Shown: positions 1 to 6,139 of the stretch, one piece after another
Position numbering within the stretch: position 1 is the first letter of the stretch
Layout of the letters: the number at the start of each line of letters is the position of its first letter
From: an uncultured Sulfurovum sp.
GTDB taxonomy: Bacteria > Campylobacterota > Campylobacteria > Campylobacterales > Sulfurovaceae
Direction: 5' to 3'
DNA: 7,922 nucleotides
Assembly (NCBI GenBank): GCA_947311605.1
Contig: CAMZLC010000179.1
Location: 1-7,922, forward strand
Made by a program: the position numbers and the translations under genes
Notes under the pieces: model-generated
What the model saw: the letters and a program-made list of their open reading frames with translations, nothing else
Databases searched by the model: none
Told to the model about the DNA's origin: nothing

Positions 1-153
1 AAGGATATCTGCCCGGAAGTGCAGGTGCTCAATATGATAGGCAAGCGAAGCGAAGGCGTGAGCAAGCCTGAGTGTACCAATTGTGGACGATGTATCGATG
101 TGTGTGATGATGATGCACTCGGATTTCATCTCCGAAATTTTCTCACTAAGTAA
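1..153 (+). CDS. napH: NapH C-terminal end (ferredoxin-type quinol dehydrogenase membrane subunit), 5' truncated by window
   Basis: The frame is open from base 1 and stops with TAA at 151-153, giving the last 50 residues of a protein that begins outside the window. The fragment has CPEV followed by a ferredoxin motif CTNCGRCIDVC (C-x2-C-x2-C-x3-C) and a short tail, as at the cytoplasmic C-terminus of NapH, which carries [4Fe-4S] clusters after four membrane helices. In Campylobacterota NapH works with NapG to pass electrons from menaquinol to NapB/NapA. Assignment rests on the ferredoxin tail plus the position directly before napB in the usual napAGHBFLD order. NapG also has such clusters, but NapH is the normal neighbour of napB. 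The helices themselves cannot be seen here. Confidence 0.85.
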   Translation, partial: KDICPEVQVLNMIGKRSEGVSKPECTNCGRCIDVCDDDALGFHLRNFLTK

Positions 154-165
154 CAAGGAGTAATA

Positions 166-828
166 ATGCTAAAACACAGTTTGATTGCTATAGCGGCCTT
201 GGGATTGATCACTGTCTCTGCAAGTGCAGGCAAGGTGGTAGATATCAATATCAAAGCGGCAGATACGGCAAGAATAGACAAAGAGGATCTTGGCAACAAG
301 AAAGTAGTGACCGAAGAGATGCTCGGACTGAGAAAGACCACGCTGTTTGACGAAAATGTTAAGCCGGCGGAGGGGGACTTCAAGCGTGCTTCTGCCGGTA
401 CAGCAGACAGATTTGAGAGAGCCTATACCAATGCACCGCCCATGATCCCACATGATGTGGAGGGCATGCTACCTATTGTCAAAGGCAACAATGCCTGTCT
501 CGGATGCCATATGCCTGATGTGGCACCCAGCGTCAAGGCAACCGCTATTCCTGCCTCACATTTTGCCAGCTTTAGACCTGCTACCGGTATGGCAGCAGAT
601 GGCAAGATCACCAAAGAGGGGAAAAGCGTAGATAACACCAGTGATTTTATGACAGTGACCAAAAAGATGGACACGCTTAATCACGCGAGGTTCAATTGTT
701 CGCAGTGCCATGCACCGCAAGCCAATATTGATACATTGGTGGCCAATACCTTTACACCTGATTTTGGCAGCGATGAGCAAAAAAGCAAATCCAACCTACT
801 TGATGTGATCAATGCAGGTGTCAAGTAA
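166..828 (+). CDS. napB: Periplasmic nitrate reductase electron transfer subunit NapB (di-haem cytochrome c)
   Basis: This 220-residue protein is the small subunit of the periplasmic nitrate reductase and delivers electrons to the molybdoenzyme NapA. A Sec signal peptide is visible (hydrophobic residues about 5-18, likely cleavage after ASA near residue 21). There are exactly two CxxCH haem-attachment sites, CLGCH at 111-115 and CSQCH at 178-182. Candidate distal haem ligands are His96 in the NapB-like stretch NAPPMIPHDVEG, His132 and His173. The start is well supported: AAGGAG at 155-160 lies just before the ATG. The gene follows napH by 12 bases and its stop codon abuts the GTG of napF, so it sits in mid-operon. 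Length is slightly above typical NapB because of a charged segment after the signal peptide. Confidence 0.96.
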   Translation: MLKHSLIAIAALGLITVSASAGKVVDINIKAADTARIDKEDLGNKKVVTEEMLGLRKTTLFDENVKPAEGDFKRASAGTADRFERAYTNAPPMIPHDVEGMLPIVKGNNACLGCHMPDVAPSVKATAIPASHFASFRPATGMAADGKITKEGKSVDNTSDFMTVTKKMDTLNHARFNCSQCHAPQANIDTLVANTFTPDFGSDEQKSKSNLLDVINAGVK

Positions 829-1377
829 GTGGCGACACGGCGGGATTTTTTCAGATCTTTCGCAAAGCCGCTTCAACAGCACCCCAAGGATGCGTCTCCC
901 CTCTCGGTGAGACCACCTTATGGTCTAAGTGAATCTCTTTTTCAGAGCAAGTGCCCCTCTTGTGAAAGCAAGGCGTGTGTCGCTTCCTGTGAAGAGAAGA
1001 TACTTTATATCGGTGAGGATGGTACGGCACAGCTGAGCTTTGCTGCCAGTGGTTGTACCTTTTGCGATGCCTGCGCCGAAGCCTGCATGGAGGGTGTACT
1101 GGTGCCGGAGCAGAGCACATATCAGGAGAGGATTGCAGCTTATTTTACGATCCAGACGCAGGCCTGCGTGGCACACAATCAGGTGATCTGCTTCTCCTGC
1201 AAGGAGCCCTGTATCGATGATGCGATACTGTTTAACGGTATGTTCAAGCCAGTGATTGACAGGGACAGATGCACAGGCTGTGGATTTTGTATCTCTGTAT
1301 GTCCGGTGGATGCTATAGTGTGTACGCCCTTGGAGCTACTCTCCGCCGAGACATCCAATGAAAAGGAGGAAGTATGA
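829..1377 (+). CDS. napF: Ferredoxin-type protein NapF with four [4Fe-4S] cluster motifs
   Basis: The protein has 182 residues and begins MATRRDFFRSF, the N-terminal pattern of NapF; no export signal is seen, so it should be cytoplasmic. Cysteines fall into four groups: C42/C45/C50/C54, C76/C79/C82/C86, C113/C121/C124/C128 and C148/C151/C154/C158, enough for four [4Fe-4S] clusters. The first (C-x2-C-x4-C-x3-C) and third (C-x7-C-x2-C-x3-C) depart from the simple ferredoxin spacing. NapF proteins are accessory factors thought to act on NapA before its Tat export, possibly in iron-sulfur maturation. The start is GTG immediately after the napB TAA, with no good ribosome-binding site of its own, suggesting translational coupling. 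Its end overlaps the next gene by ATGA. Confidence 0.93.
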   Translation: MATRRDFFRSFAKPLQQHPKDASPLSVRPPYGLSESLFQSKCPSCESKACVASCEEKILYIGEDGTAQLSFAASGCTFCDACAEACMEGVLVPEQSTYQERIAAYFTIQTQACVAHNQVICFSCKEPCIDDAILFNGMFKPVIDRDRCTGCGFCISVCPVDAIVCTPLELLSAETSNEKEEV

Positions 1378-1727
1378 CACTCGAGGAGATCAGACAGCGC
1401 TATCCGGTATTGGCAGAGAGGCTTCCTGCAGAGCTCTTTACAGAGAGAGAGTTGCTGGTGGTTGATGAAAACTATGAAGAGGCAGACGGGGAGGAGGCGG
1501 CTGAATTTGAACCCAGTGAATACAGTCATATGCTCTATATCGCCGAGCCCATGCAGCAGATTCTTGGCACAGAGGGACTGAAGGCTGTGACAGAAAGGAT
1601 CATCGCATCCGAGATCTTCCAGGAGGTGCTTGTCAGTGAGGAGGATCTGTTTGGGCTTCAAACGGCACTGGATGAAGCAGAGATCGCAGGGAAGGTCTTT
1701 GCCATGATCGAGGAGGTACTCACATGA
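1374..1727 (+). CDS. Small acidic protein encoded within the nap operon, function unknown
   Basis: I do not recognise this 117-residue protein. It is strongly acidic (about 29 Asp/Glu against 7 Lys/Arg), has no signal peptide, membrane helix or cysteine, and is probably mostly helical. The middle is a Glu-rich linker (about 34-50), followed by a helical C-terminal half. It is a real gene: it overlaps napF (ATGA, 1374-1377) and napL (ATGA, 1724-1727) and has AAGGAGGAAGT just before its ATG. Its place between cytoplasmic NapF and exported NapL suggests a cytoplasmic helper in NapA maturation or export, comparable in setting to the acidic TorD/NarJ-type chaperones. It is much shorter than those and no family motif was identified, so the function is inference only. 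Confidence 0.85.
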   Translation: MTLEEIRQRYPVLAERLPAELFTERELLVVDENYEEADGEEAAEFEPSEYSHMLYIAEPMQQILGTEGLKAVTERIIASEIFQEVLVSEEDLFGLQTALDEAEIAGKVFAMIEEVLT

Positions 1728-2680
1728 GAATCGTTGTCTTGATATGGCTGAGCTGTGCAGTACTTGCACAGGCAGCAGTGACACTGCAACCGGTGGAGCA
1801 GATTGCGGTAGAGGGTTCAGCCAAAGATATTGTGGTAGAAAACGCCATACTCTATATCGGTACAGACAAGGGCAAGATGCAGTCCTATGATCTGAAGCAG
1901 AAAAAGTTTATCGGAGAAGTAAAATTTCCAGATATCAAGGATTTTATGGGCGATACGATCCCTACCCGTGTTTCCAGCCTAGATGCCATGGATGGCAAGT
2001 TAGTGATGCTCACGGACAGCGGGATCGGTGGCTACGCCAATATCTGGCTACATGAAAACAACCAAAGCAGACTGCTGATCACCCACAAGGATAAGCGTGC
2101 GATCGTCAAGGTGCGCTTCGTGGACAGCACGCATCTGCTCTTTGGTTATCTAGGCAACGAAGCGGCACTTTTTGATATCAAGACAAAGAAAGAGCGCTAC
2201 CGTGTACAGCTGACGGAGTCCAAGTTCTCTGATTTTGCACTCAACAATGACCGAAGCAAGGCAGCGTTTGGCTGCGAAAGTGGTGTCATCACCGTGATCG
2301 ATACCCGCACGGGGAAAACCATCAGAGAGCTCGAGGGAATCAACAAGGACAACACCTACAAAGTGGACTTTAAAAACGGTACGGTATCAGCGGCAGGACA
2401 GGACAGGGTAGGTGCCGTCTATGACCTCGCCAGCGGCAAGGGGAAGGCGATCAGGGCCAGTTTTCTCATCTATGCGACCGGACTCAGTCCCAGTGCCAAG
2501 CGGGTGGCTTTTGCGATCGATGAGGAGAATGATATCGCTGTCTATAGATGCAGTACGCTCACGCAGCAGTATCTTCTCAAGGGACAAAAAAGCACCCTTA
2601 ACAGCATTCTGTTCATCGATGAGCAGACGATCGTATCTGCGAGTGATGATGACACGGTGATGCTGTGGAGACTCAAGTAG
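1724..2680 (+). CDS. napL: NapL, periplasmic WD40-like beta-propeller protein of the nap cluster
   Basis: This 318-residue protein starts with a Sec signal peptide (MRIVVLIWLSCAVLAQAA). The rest is beta-rich repeats of WD40/quinoprotein type; the last blade, IVSASDDDTVMLWRLK, is the clearest. NapL is found in epsilonproteobacterial nap clusters between napB/napF and napD. It is periplasmic, non-catalytic as far as is known, and of uncertain accessory role. The start is fixed by GGAGG about 10 bases upstream and the ATGA overlap with the preceding gene. Downstream, where napD would normally follow, an oppositely oriented AT-rich block intervenes. A second, synonymously diverged copy of its final 12 codons and stop lies at 4616-4654, before napD. 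Confidence 0.9.
   Translation: MRIVVLIWLSCAVLAQAAVTLQPVEQIAVEGSAKDIVVENAILYIGTDKGKMQSYDLKQKKFIGEVKFPDIKDFMGDTIPTRVSSLDAMDGKLVMLTDSGIGGYANIWLHENNQSRLLITHKDKRAIVKVRFVDSTHLLFGYLGNEAALFDIKTKKERYRVQLTESKFSDFALNNDRSKAAFGCESGVITVIDTRTGKTIRELEGINKDNTYKVDFKNGTVSAAGQDRVGAVYDLASGKGKAIRASFLIYATGLSPSAKRVAFAIDEENDIAVYRCSTLTQQYLLKGQKSTLNSILFIDEQTIVSASDDDTVMLWRLK
2642..2680 (+). repeat. napL 3'-end direct repeat, left copy (inside napL)
   Basis: These 39 bases are the last 12 codons and stop of napL, encoding SDDDTVMLWRLK. The same peptide plus a stop is encoded at 4616-4654. The two copies differ at six positions, all third codon positions including the stop (TAG against TAA). The longest identical block is TGGAGACTCAA (11 bp). 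Confidence 0.9.
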
Positions 2681-2691
2681 GGGGAATAAGA

Positions 2692-2720
2692 TACGATTAC
2701 GTTCATCTAGACCCTTTTTT
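2692..2720 (+). repeat. Island-flanking direct repeat, left copy
   Basis: It begins TACGATTACGTTCA and ends GACCCTTTTTT. The related sequence at 4576-4604 is in the same orientation and matches at about 25 positions with one single-base gap. It lies 11 bases after the napL stop. Confidence 0.65.
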
Positions 2721-2754
2721 GTATTGAGGGGAACGAGAAAAAAGACAAAAGGGT
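2711..2754. repeat. Inverted repeat between converging napL and hydrolase genes
   Basis: ACCCTTTTTTGT (2711-2722) can pair with ACAAAAGGGT (2745-2754), allowing two bulged T residues. An alternative pairing of CTTTTTT with AAAAAAG shares the same arms. It lies between converging genes, where a two-way terminator is expected, but the A and T runs are on the loop side of the G/C pairs and no T run follows on either strand. It is therefore not a standard intrinsic terminator. Confidence 0.4.
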
Positions 2755-2811
2755 GTATTCGGCAACCATTGGAGCATCAATCCGAAAGACTTCTAAGGTT
2801 TTTAGTATCCT

Positions 2812-4062
2812 CTATTGGTTTTCACTTATCTCCATAAACCAGTTGCTGACATAGACGATCGAGGGGAGAAAGCAAGCATTGTGTCCCCATTTTTTATCAG
2901 GCTTTTGCTGCGCATCAGGTGTGATGAGCATGACAGCATTTGATCTCTTCTTATATCTATTTATAGACTTCTGAGTATTGACACTGATGGTGTATGGCAC
3001 CTGATCATCTCCTTGGCAATGAATCAATTTTAGTGTACCTTGTGGATTCCAGTGATGCAGACTGTTTTCTTTCAGTGCCTTGGTAAACCAAAAATTTTTA
3101 TCCCTCGCATATCTATCTAAAAAAGATTGCTTAAGAAGCCCATTTTTTCCTATTTCATTTACAGGAAGAGTGCTATCTATTTGAGCGAAACTGTGATTTC
3201 CGTCAAGCAACTTTTTTATCTCTACCCCATAAGGCTCTCTCATAATATTGTCAATAGTTTTATGGTAGTGCTTTGCATACGCATTAAGTGTAAGAATCGT
3301 ATAGGTCATTGAATAGCTGCTCAAGGATTTTTTCCTCTTGCTCAAAACTTCTTTTGCCATATAATCTAGATCATAAGCACCTGCCATTGGTGCTGCCGCC
3401 GTGACAGGAATATTTAATTTTTTCAACCTCCTTAAAGTTGCCATCGTGACATACCCACCTTCGCTAAAACCAGTAAGAAAGAGTTGACGATTCAACCTTA
3501 TCTTGTTTTCTTTTGCAAATCTTCTGGCTGTTCGTATAAAATCGACGGTGGCATTGGCAAGTGGTTTCCTGAGCATGTAAGGATGATAATGGTTTTGTGA
3601 ATCTCCATAGCCTATGTAGTCAGCCTCGAGCGTTACAAACCCTTCTATAGAAGAAAAGGCAACGGATGGTAGGCTGGGTTTTCTAGTCGCTCCCGCCCAA
3701 ACAGTTGGGCATTTGCTGTTAAGTGTAATCGTGCCGTGATGGTAGCTTACTACTCCTTTGCTCCCTGTCTTTTGCGGAATGGTTAAAAGTCCAGATGCGC
3801 GGACTTTTCGATTATCCCCATCCCTCGTCACATAAGAAATTTTATAAGCTTTGATGCCATATATTTGCATATTGTCTACCCCGGCTACACCAAAGGATTT
3901 CATCAATTTTCTCATCTCAGAACTACTTTTTGAAAAAAGTAGTTTTCCCCCTATGGCACCATCAATTTGCAGTTTTGGCTTGGGCAATACCGAGCATCCT
4001 GCAAGCAAAACAATTGTGGAGGCTAATAAAAGTTTTTGAATCGTTTTGAAATATGGATTCAT
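2812..4062 (-). CDS. Lipoprotein alpha/beta hydrolase (lipase/esterase-like)
   Basis: This 416-residue protein has a lipoprotein signal: positively charged start, hydrophobic residues about 11-20, then lipobox LLAGC with Cys23 as the lipid attachment site. The rest fits a serine hydrolase. HHG at 108-110 is a likely oxyanion region, GFSEGG at 198-203 is the nucleophile elbow with Ser200, GDDQVP near 351-356 holds the acid (Asp352 or Asp353), and GHNACF holds His394. The overall layout recalls secreted lipases and large esterases; the substrate cannot be told. It should sit on the inner or outer membrane facing the periplasm or exterior. The ATG overlaps the stop of the upstream acyltransferase-like gene (ATGA on the minus strand). 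The gene is AT-richer than the nap genes and is probably foreign cargo. Confidence 0.82.
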   Translation of the reverse strand: MNPYFKTIQKLLLASTIVLLAGCSVLPKPKLQIDGAIGGKLLFSKSSSEMRKLMKSFGVAGVDNMQIYGIKAYKISYVTRDGDNRKVRASGLLTIPQKTGSKGVVSYHHGTITLNSKCPTVWAGATRKPSLPSVAFSSIEGFVTLEADYIGYGDSQNHYHPYMLRKPLANATVDFIRTARRFAKENKIRLNRQLFLTGFSEGGYVTMATLRRLKKLNIPVTAAAPMAGAYDLDYMAKEVLSKRKKSLSSYSMTYTILTLNAYAKHYHKTIDNIMREPYGVEIKKLLDGNHSFAQIDSTLPVNEIGKNGLLKQSFLDRYARDKNFWFTKALKENSLHHWNPQGTLKLIHCQGDDQVPYTISVNTQKSINRYKKRSNAVMLITPDAQQKPDKKWGHNACFLPSIVYVSNWFMEISENQ

Positions 4063-4505
4063 ATTTTCTCTCTTTCATAAAATTTTGTTTCTCTGAAAAA
4101 TAAGTGCATATACCCAAGCATATACCAATGCTCTGGATACTCCATTATCTTCTTGCCGAGCTCACTAAAGATATGTTGCATTATATTTCGATTTCGCATC
4201 TCTTTATCTTTGCAATATGCCTCTTTTGGATCAACTGCTTTCAAAAGATAAACGTCTGTATTTGTAGTATAAACAGGTATGCACAGTGCATTATGTGCCG
4301 TCAACATTCTAGCAGAACCATCGTTAACCACTGCTTCCTTCCCAAAAAATTCGATATTTGTGCTTGAAAAGTTTTTAAGAGATATATGCATTGGCATATC
4401 CACATAAATATGTGTAATGTCTGATTTTTTAACTTTTTTAACAAAATTGATAGCTGAGCCTTCAAAACAACAATAGAAGCCTACAGGCAAGGCTATTTTC
4501 AGCAT
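4059..4505 (-). CDS. LpxL/HtrB-like acyltransferase, C-terminal half only (possible remnant)
   Basis: The 148 residues resemble the second half of lipid A late acyltransferases (LpxL/HtrB family). The stretch THIYVDMPMH corresponds to the region before the family's FFG motif, FFGKEAVVNDGSARMLTAHN matches its FFG-x-x-A...G-x-A-x-LA pattern, and IFSELGKKIMEYPEHWYML matches the C-terminal I...PeqW signature. The N-terminal half with the catalytic His-x4-Asp motif is absent: family members are about 290-310 residues. An in-frame TAG lies five codons upstream of the ATG, and no good ribosome-binding site is seen. The loss falls at the island edge, so this is probably a truncated gene, though it still overlaps the hydrolase start and could be translated. 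Family assignment is by eye. Confidence 0.6.
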   Translation of the reverse strand: MLKIALPVGFYCCFEGSAINFVKKVKKSDITHIYVDMPMHISLKNFSSTNIEFFGKEAVVNDGSARMLTAHNALCIPVYTTNTDVYLLKAVDPKEAYCKDKEMRNRNIMQHIFSELGKKIMEYPEHWYMLGYMHLFFRETKFYEREKI

Positions 4506-4543
4506 ATGATTGCTAAAGTACTAGATATGGCACAATCTACGAT

Positions 4544-4580
4544 TGGTGCGATTATATGAAGGATGAAAAATGATGTACGA
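4544..4580 (-). promoter_or_regulatory. Possible promoter for the acyltransferase-hydrolase pair
   Basis: On the minus strand a perfect TATAAT occupies 4556-4551, about 50 bases before the ATG at 4505. No convincing -35 box is seen 17 bases upstream, but Campylobacterota housekeeping promoters often lack one. The site lies between the right flanking repeat and the gene. Confidence 0.35.
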
Positions 4581-4604
4581 TTGCGTTCACCTGACCCTCA
4601 TTTT
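4576..4604 (+). repeat. Island-flanking direct repeat, right copy
   Basis: It begins TACGATTGCGTTCACCT and continues GACCCTCATTTT. It is the diverged partner of 2692-2720, in the same orientation. Here it lies just before the extra napL 3' end, whereas the left copy lies just after napL. Confidence 0.65.
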
Positions 4605-4615
4605 CTCATTTTTCC

Positions 4616-4654
4616 AGCGATGATGATACGGTCATGCTATGGAGACTCAAATAA
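4616..4654 (+). pseudogene. Remnant of a second napL 3' end (last 12 codons plus stop)
   Basis: Read in frame, this segment encodes SDDDTVMLWRLK followed by TAA, identical in protein to the end of napL at 2642-2680. It differs at six third-codon positions, so it is a homologous but diverged copy rather than a fresh target duplication. Similarity to napL is lost immediately upstream of the first Ser codon. It sits 25 bases before the napD start, where an intact napL end would be expected in an uninterrupted cluster. Confidence 0.88.
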
Positions 4655-4679
4655 GCCCAAAACAAAAGGAGAAGAGAAG

Positions 4680-5045
4680 ATGAATATATCCAGTATTGTG
4701 GTGCAGGTGCTGCCCAAAGACTACGACAAGCTCACAGAGCTGCTCAAAGAGAGTGAGATTTGTGATTATCACTTTGGAGACAAGGAGAAGGGCAAGATCA
4801 TTATCACGATCGAAGGGGAAGACGTAGGCAAAGAGATCGAAAAACTGGTACAGATACAGCAGATGCCCCGCGTGATCGCAGCGGACATGATGCAAACCTA
4901 CCAGGAGGACATGCTCAACGAAGAGATCGACAAACTGAACCGTGAAGATGTGGTACCTGCCATACTCAATGATGGCAACATTGATGCCAAAGATGTGGTC
5001 TATCATGGAGACCTCAAGAAGAAAGATATTCCTGGCGTGGTATAA
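4680..5045 (+). CDS. napD: NapD, chaperone for the NapA twin-arginine signal peptide
   Basis: The 121-residue protein begins MNISSIVVQVLPKDYDKL, the typical NapD opening, followed by the beta-alpha-beta pattern of this small family (IITIEGED, then the helix VGKEIEKLVQIQQMPRV and the strand VIAADMM). NapD binds the Tat signal peptide of pre-NapA in the cytoplasm and holds back export until the molybdenum cofactor is loaded. The ATG at 4680 is chosen because AAAGGAG lies about 10 bases upstream and homology starts there. An in-frame ATG at 4563 would add 39 residues that read out of frame through the napL remnant and look non-native. The protein has a charged C-terminal extension relative to enterobacterial NapD. 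The inserted block may separate it from the main nap promoter. Confidence 0.92.
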   Translation: MNISSIVVQVLPKDYDKLTELLKESEICDYHFGDKEKGKIIITIEGEDVGKEIEKLVQIQQMPRVIAADMMQTYQEDMLNEEIDKLNREDVVPAILNDGNIDAKDVVYHGDLKKKDIPGVV

Positions 5046-5075
5046 TCCCTTTCAACTTCACCAAAGGCGGGCACC

Positions 5076-5471
5076 ATGCTTCACCAAATCATCTCTCTTC
5101 ATGGGTATTTCATGGAGGCATTGCTTGTGACGGCGATACTAAATGGGCTCCCTGCGTTGCTACTCAAACAACAGATAGAAAAAATGGTCTTTTGGACAAG
5201 GATTGGCTATTTTGCATTTTGGATGCTGTGGTCGATGGGTGTTTTTATCGGCTTGATCGCATTTGTGTTTGATGGAAGCAGAGTGACCTTTTCGATACTT
5301 TTGATGAGTGTGACAGCCGTCGTACTTGGTGTGGCAGAAGGCTACCGTGCGATACACACCAAAAGACTTTGGCTTCAAGGTCTAGATGCCAGTCGTTTCC
5401 TGTGGGGAATGCTGGCTCTAGAGATACTGCTTATTGCCACAGTCTCTTTTTATGAACTGCAGATGCATTGA
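5076..5471 (+). CDS. Four-helix inner-membrane protein of unknown function
   Basis: The 131-residue protein is highly hydrophobic, with four probable membrane helices at about residues 14-30, 43-64, 70-88 and 108-126. I recognise no catalytic or binding motif. It starts 30 bases after napD with a weak AAAGGCGG ribosome-binding site before ATG. Its TGA overlaps the rsmE ATG by one base (TGATG), suggesting that the two are translated together. The close spacing makes napD, this gene and rsmE a likely transcript, but that may reflect gene packing rather than shared function. Confidence 0.82.
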   Translation: MLHQIISLHGYFMEALLVTAILNGLPALLLKQQIEKMVFWTRIGYFAFWMLWSMGVFIGLIAFVFDGSRVTFSILLMSVTAVVLGVAEGYRAIHTKRLWLQGLDASRFLWGMLALEILLIATVSFYELQMH

Positions 5472-6139
5472 TGCAGTATCTTTACCATCCTGAGGCCTCC
5501 AGTCCTCAGCTTCTCTTGACCGGAGACAGACATCGCTATCTTTTTAAAGTCCGCCGCCACAAAATGGGCGAACGGATAGATTTGCGCAATCTCAGGGATG
5601 ATGGACTCTATCACTATCTCATTGAATATCTAGATAAAAAAGAGGCGAAACTGGTATTGCAATCCCGGCAGGATCTTGTGGTGGCGGCGGAGAAGATACT
5701 GCATATAGGTTGGTGCATGATAGACCCAAAGCGTATCGAAAAAATACTGCCGACACTCAATGAAATGGGGATAGCACAGATCACTTTTATCCATTGCGAA
5801 CGGAGTCAAAAACAGTTCAAGCCTGAGTTTGAGCGATGGCAAAAGATACTTCTCAACTCCTCCCAACAGTGTGGACGCAGTGCCATAATGCCACTACTGC
5901 AAGCAGGGAGCCTTGCTGCATTTATCCAGGCACACCCTGCTGCCAGACTGCTGCACTTTTCGAAAAACAAACTTGTTGCGAAAGAGGCGGAAGAAACGAT
6001 CGTCGTGGGCTGTGAGGGCGGACTGACAGAGTCAGAGCTTGCACACTTCGATCCGGAGAAAATCGTAGGATTGAATACACCGCTGATTCTCCGTAGCGAA
6101 AGTGCCGTCGTGGCAGCAGCAAGCAAACTTCTACTCTAG
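5471..6139 (+). CDS. rsmE: 16S rRNA (uracil(1498)-N(3))-methyltransferase RsmE
   Basis: RsmE is a SPOUT-family enzyme that uses S-adenosylmethionine to methylate N3 of U1498 in 16S rRNA near the decoding site. The 222-residue sequence has an N-terminal PUA-like part with HRYLFKVRRHKMGERI, the motif SSQQCGRSAIMP, the cofactor-knot loop VVGCEGGLTESE (residues about 176-187) and the C-terminal knot motif GLNTPLILRSESAVVAA. The knot loop has Cys where many homologues have Pro (GPEGG). It is a little shorter than the E. coli enzyme (243). The ATG at 5471 overlaps the stop of the previous gene; a TTG one codon earlier is possible but unnecessary. The 3' end overlaps the converging Sel1-repeat gene by 9 bases. 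Confidence 0.94.
   Translation: MQYLYHPEASSPQLLLTGDRHRYLFKVRRHKMGERIDLRNLRDDGLYHYLIEYLDKKEAKLVLQSRQDLVVAAEKILHIGWCMIDPKRIEKILPTLNEMGIAQITFIHCERSQKQFKPEFERWQKILLNSSQQCGRSAIMPLLQAGSLAAFIQAHPAARLLHFSKNKLVAKEAEETIVVGCEGGLTESELAHFDPEKIVGLNTPLILRSESAVVAAASKLLL

Larger units (their letters stand above)
2681..4615. mobile_element. Putative small genomic island or recombination insert between napL and napD
   Basis: This block interrupts the expected napL-napD adjacency. It is visibly richer in A+T than the nap genes, its two genes run against the nap operon, and it is bordered by two kinds of direct repeat: a diverged napL 3' end on each side and a roughly 29-bp repeat at 2692-2720 and 4576-4604. The arrangement is like islands that insert at the 3' end of a gene and supply a replacement end, leaving the displaced end on the far side. 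No integrase, transposase or terminal inverted repeat is visible. Homologous recombination between diverged napL alleles, or a decayed element, explains it equally well. The boundaries given are the outermost plausible ones. Confidence 0.6.

Noticed and set aside
1179..1784. 201-codon open frame on the minus strand
   Set aside because: It is the opposite-strand shadow of napF, the acidic gene and napL, which are supported by motifs and overlaps; its sequence looks like no known protein.
2711..2754. Two-way intrinsic terminator between napL and the hydrolase gene
   Set aside because: The T and A runs are on the inner side of the stem and no U run would follow the hairpin in either direction; kept only as an inverted repeat.
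4563..4679. Longer NapD start at 4563 adding 39 residues
   Set aside because: The extra part reads through the island repeat and out of frame through the napL remnant, does not look like NapD, and the ATG at 4680 has a good ribosome-binding site and matches the family N-terminus.
5468..5470. TTG start of rsmE one codon before the ATG
   Set aside because: The ATG at 5471 overlaps the preceding stop as TGATG and gives the normal N-terminus; nothing favours TTG.
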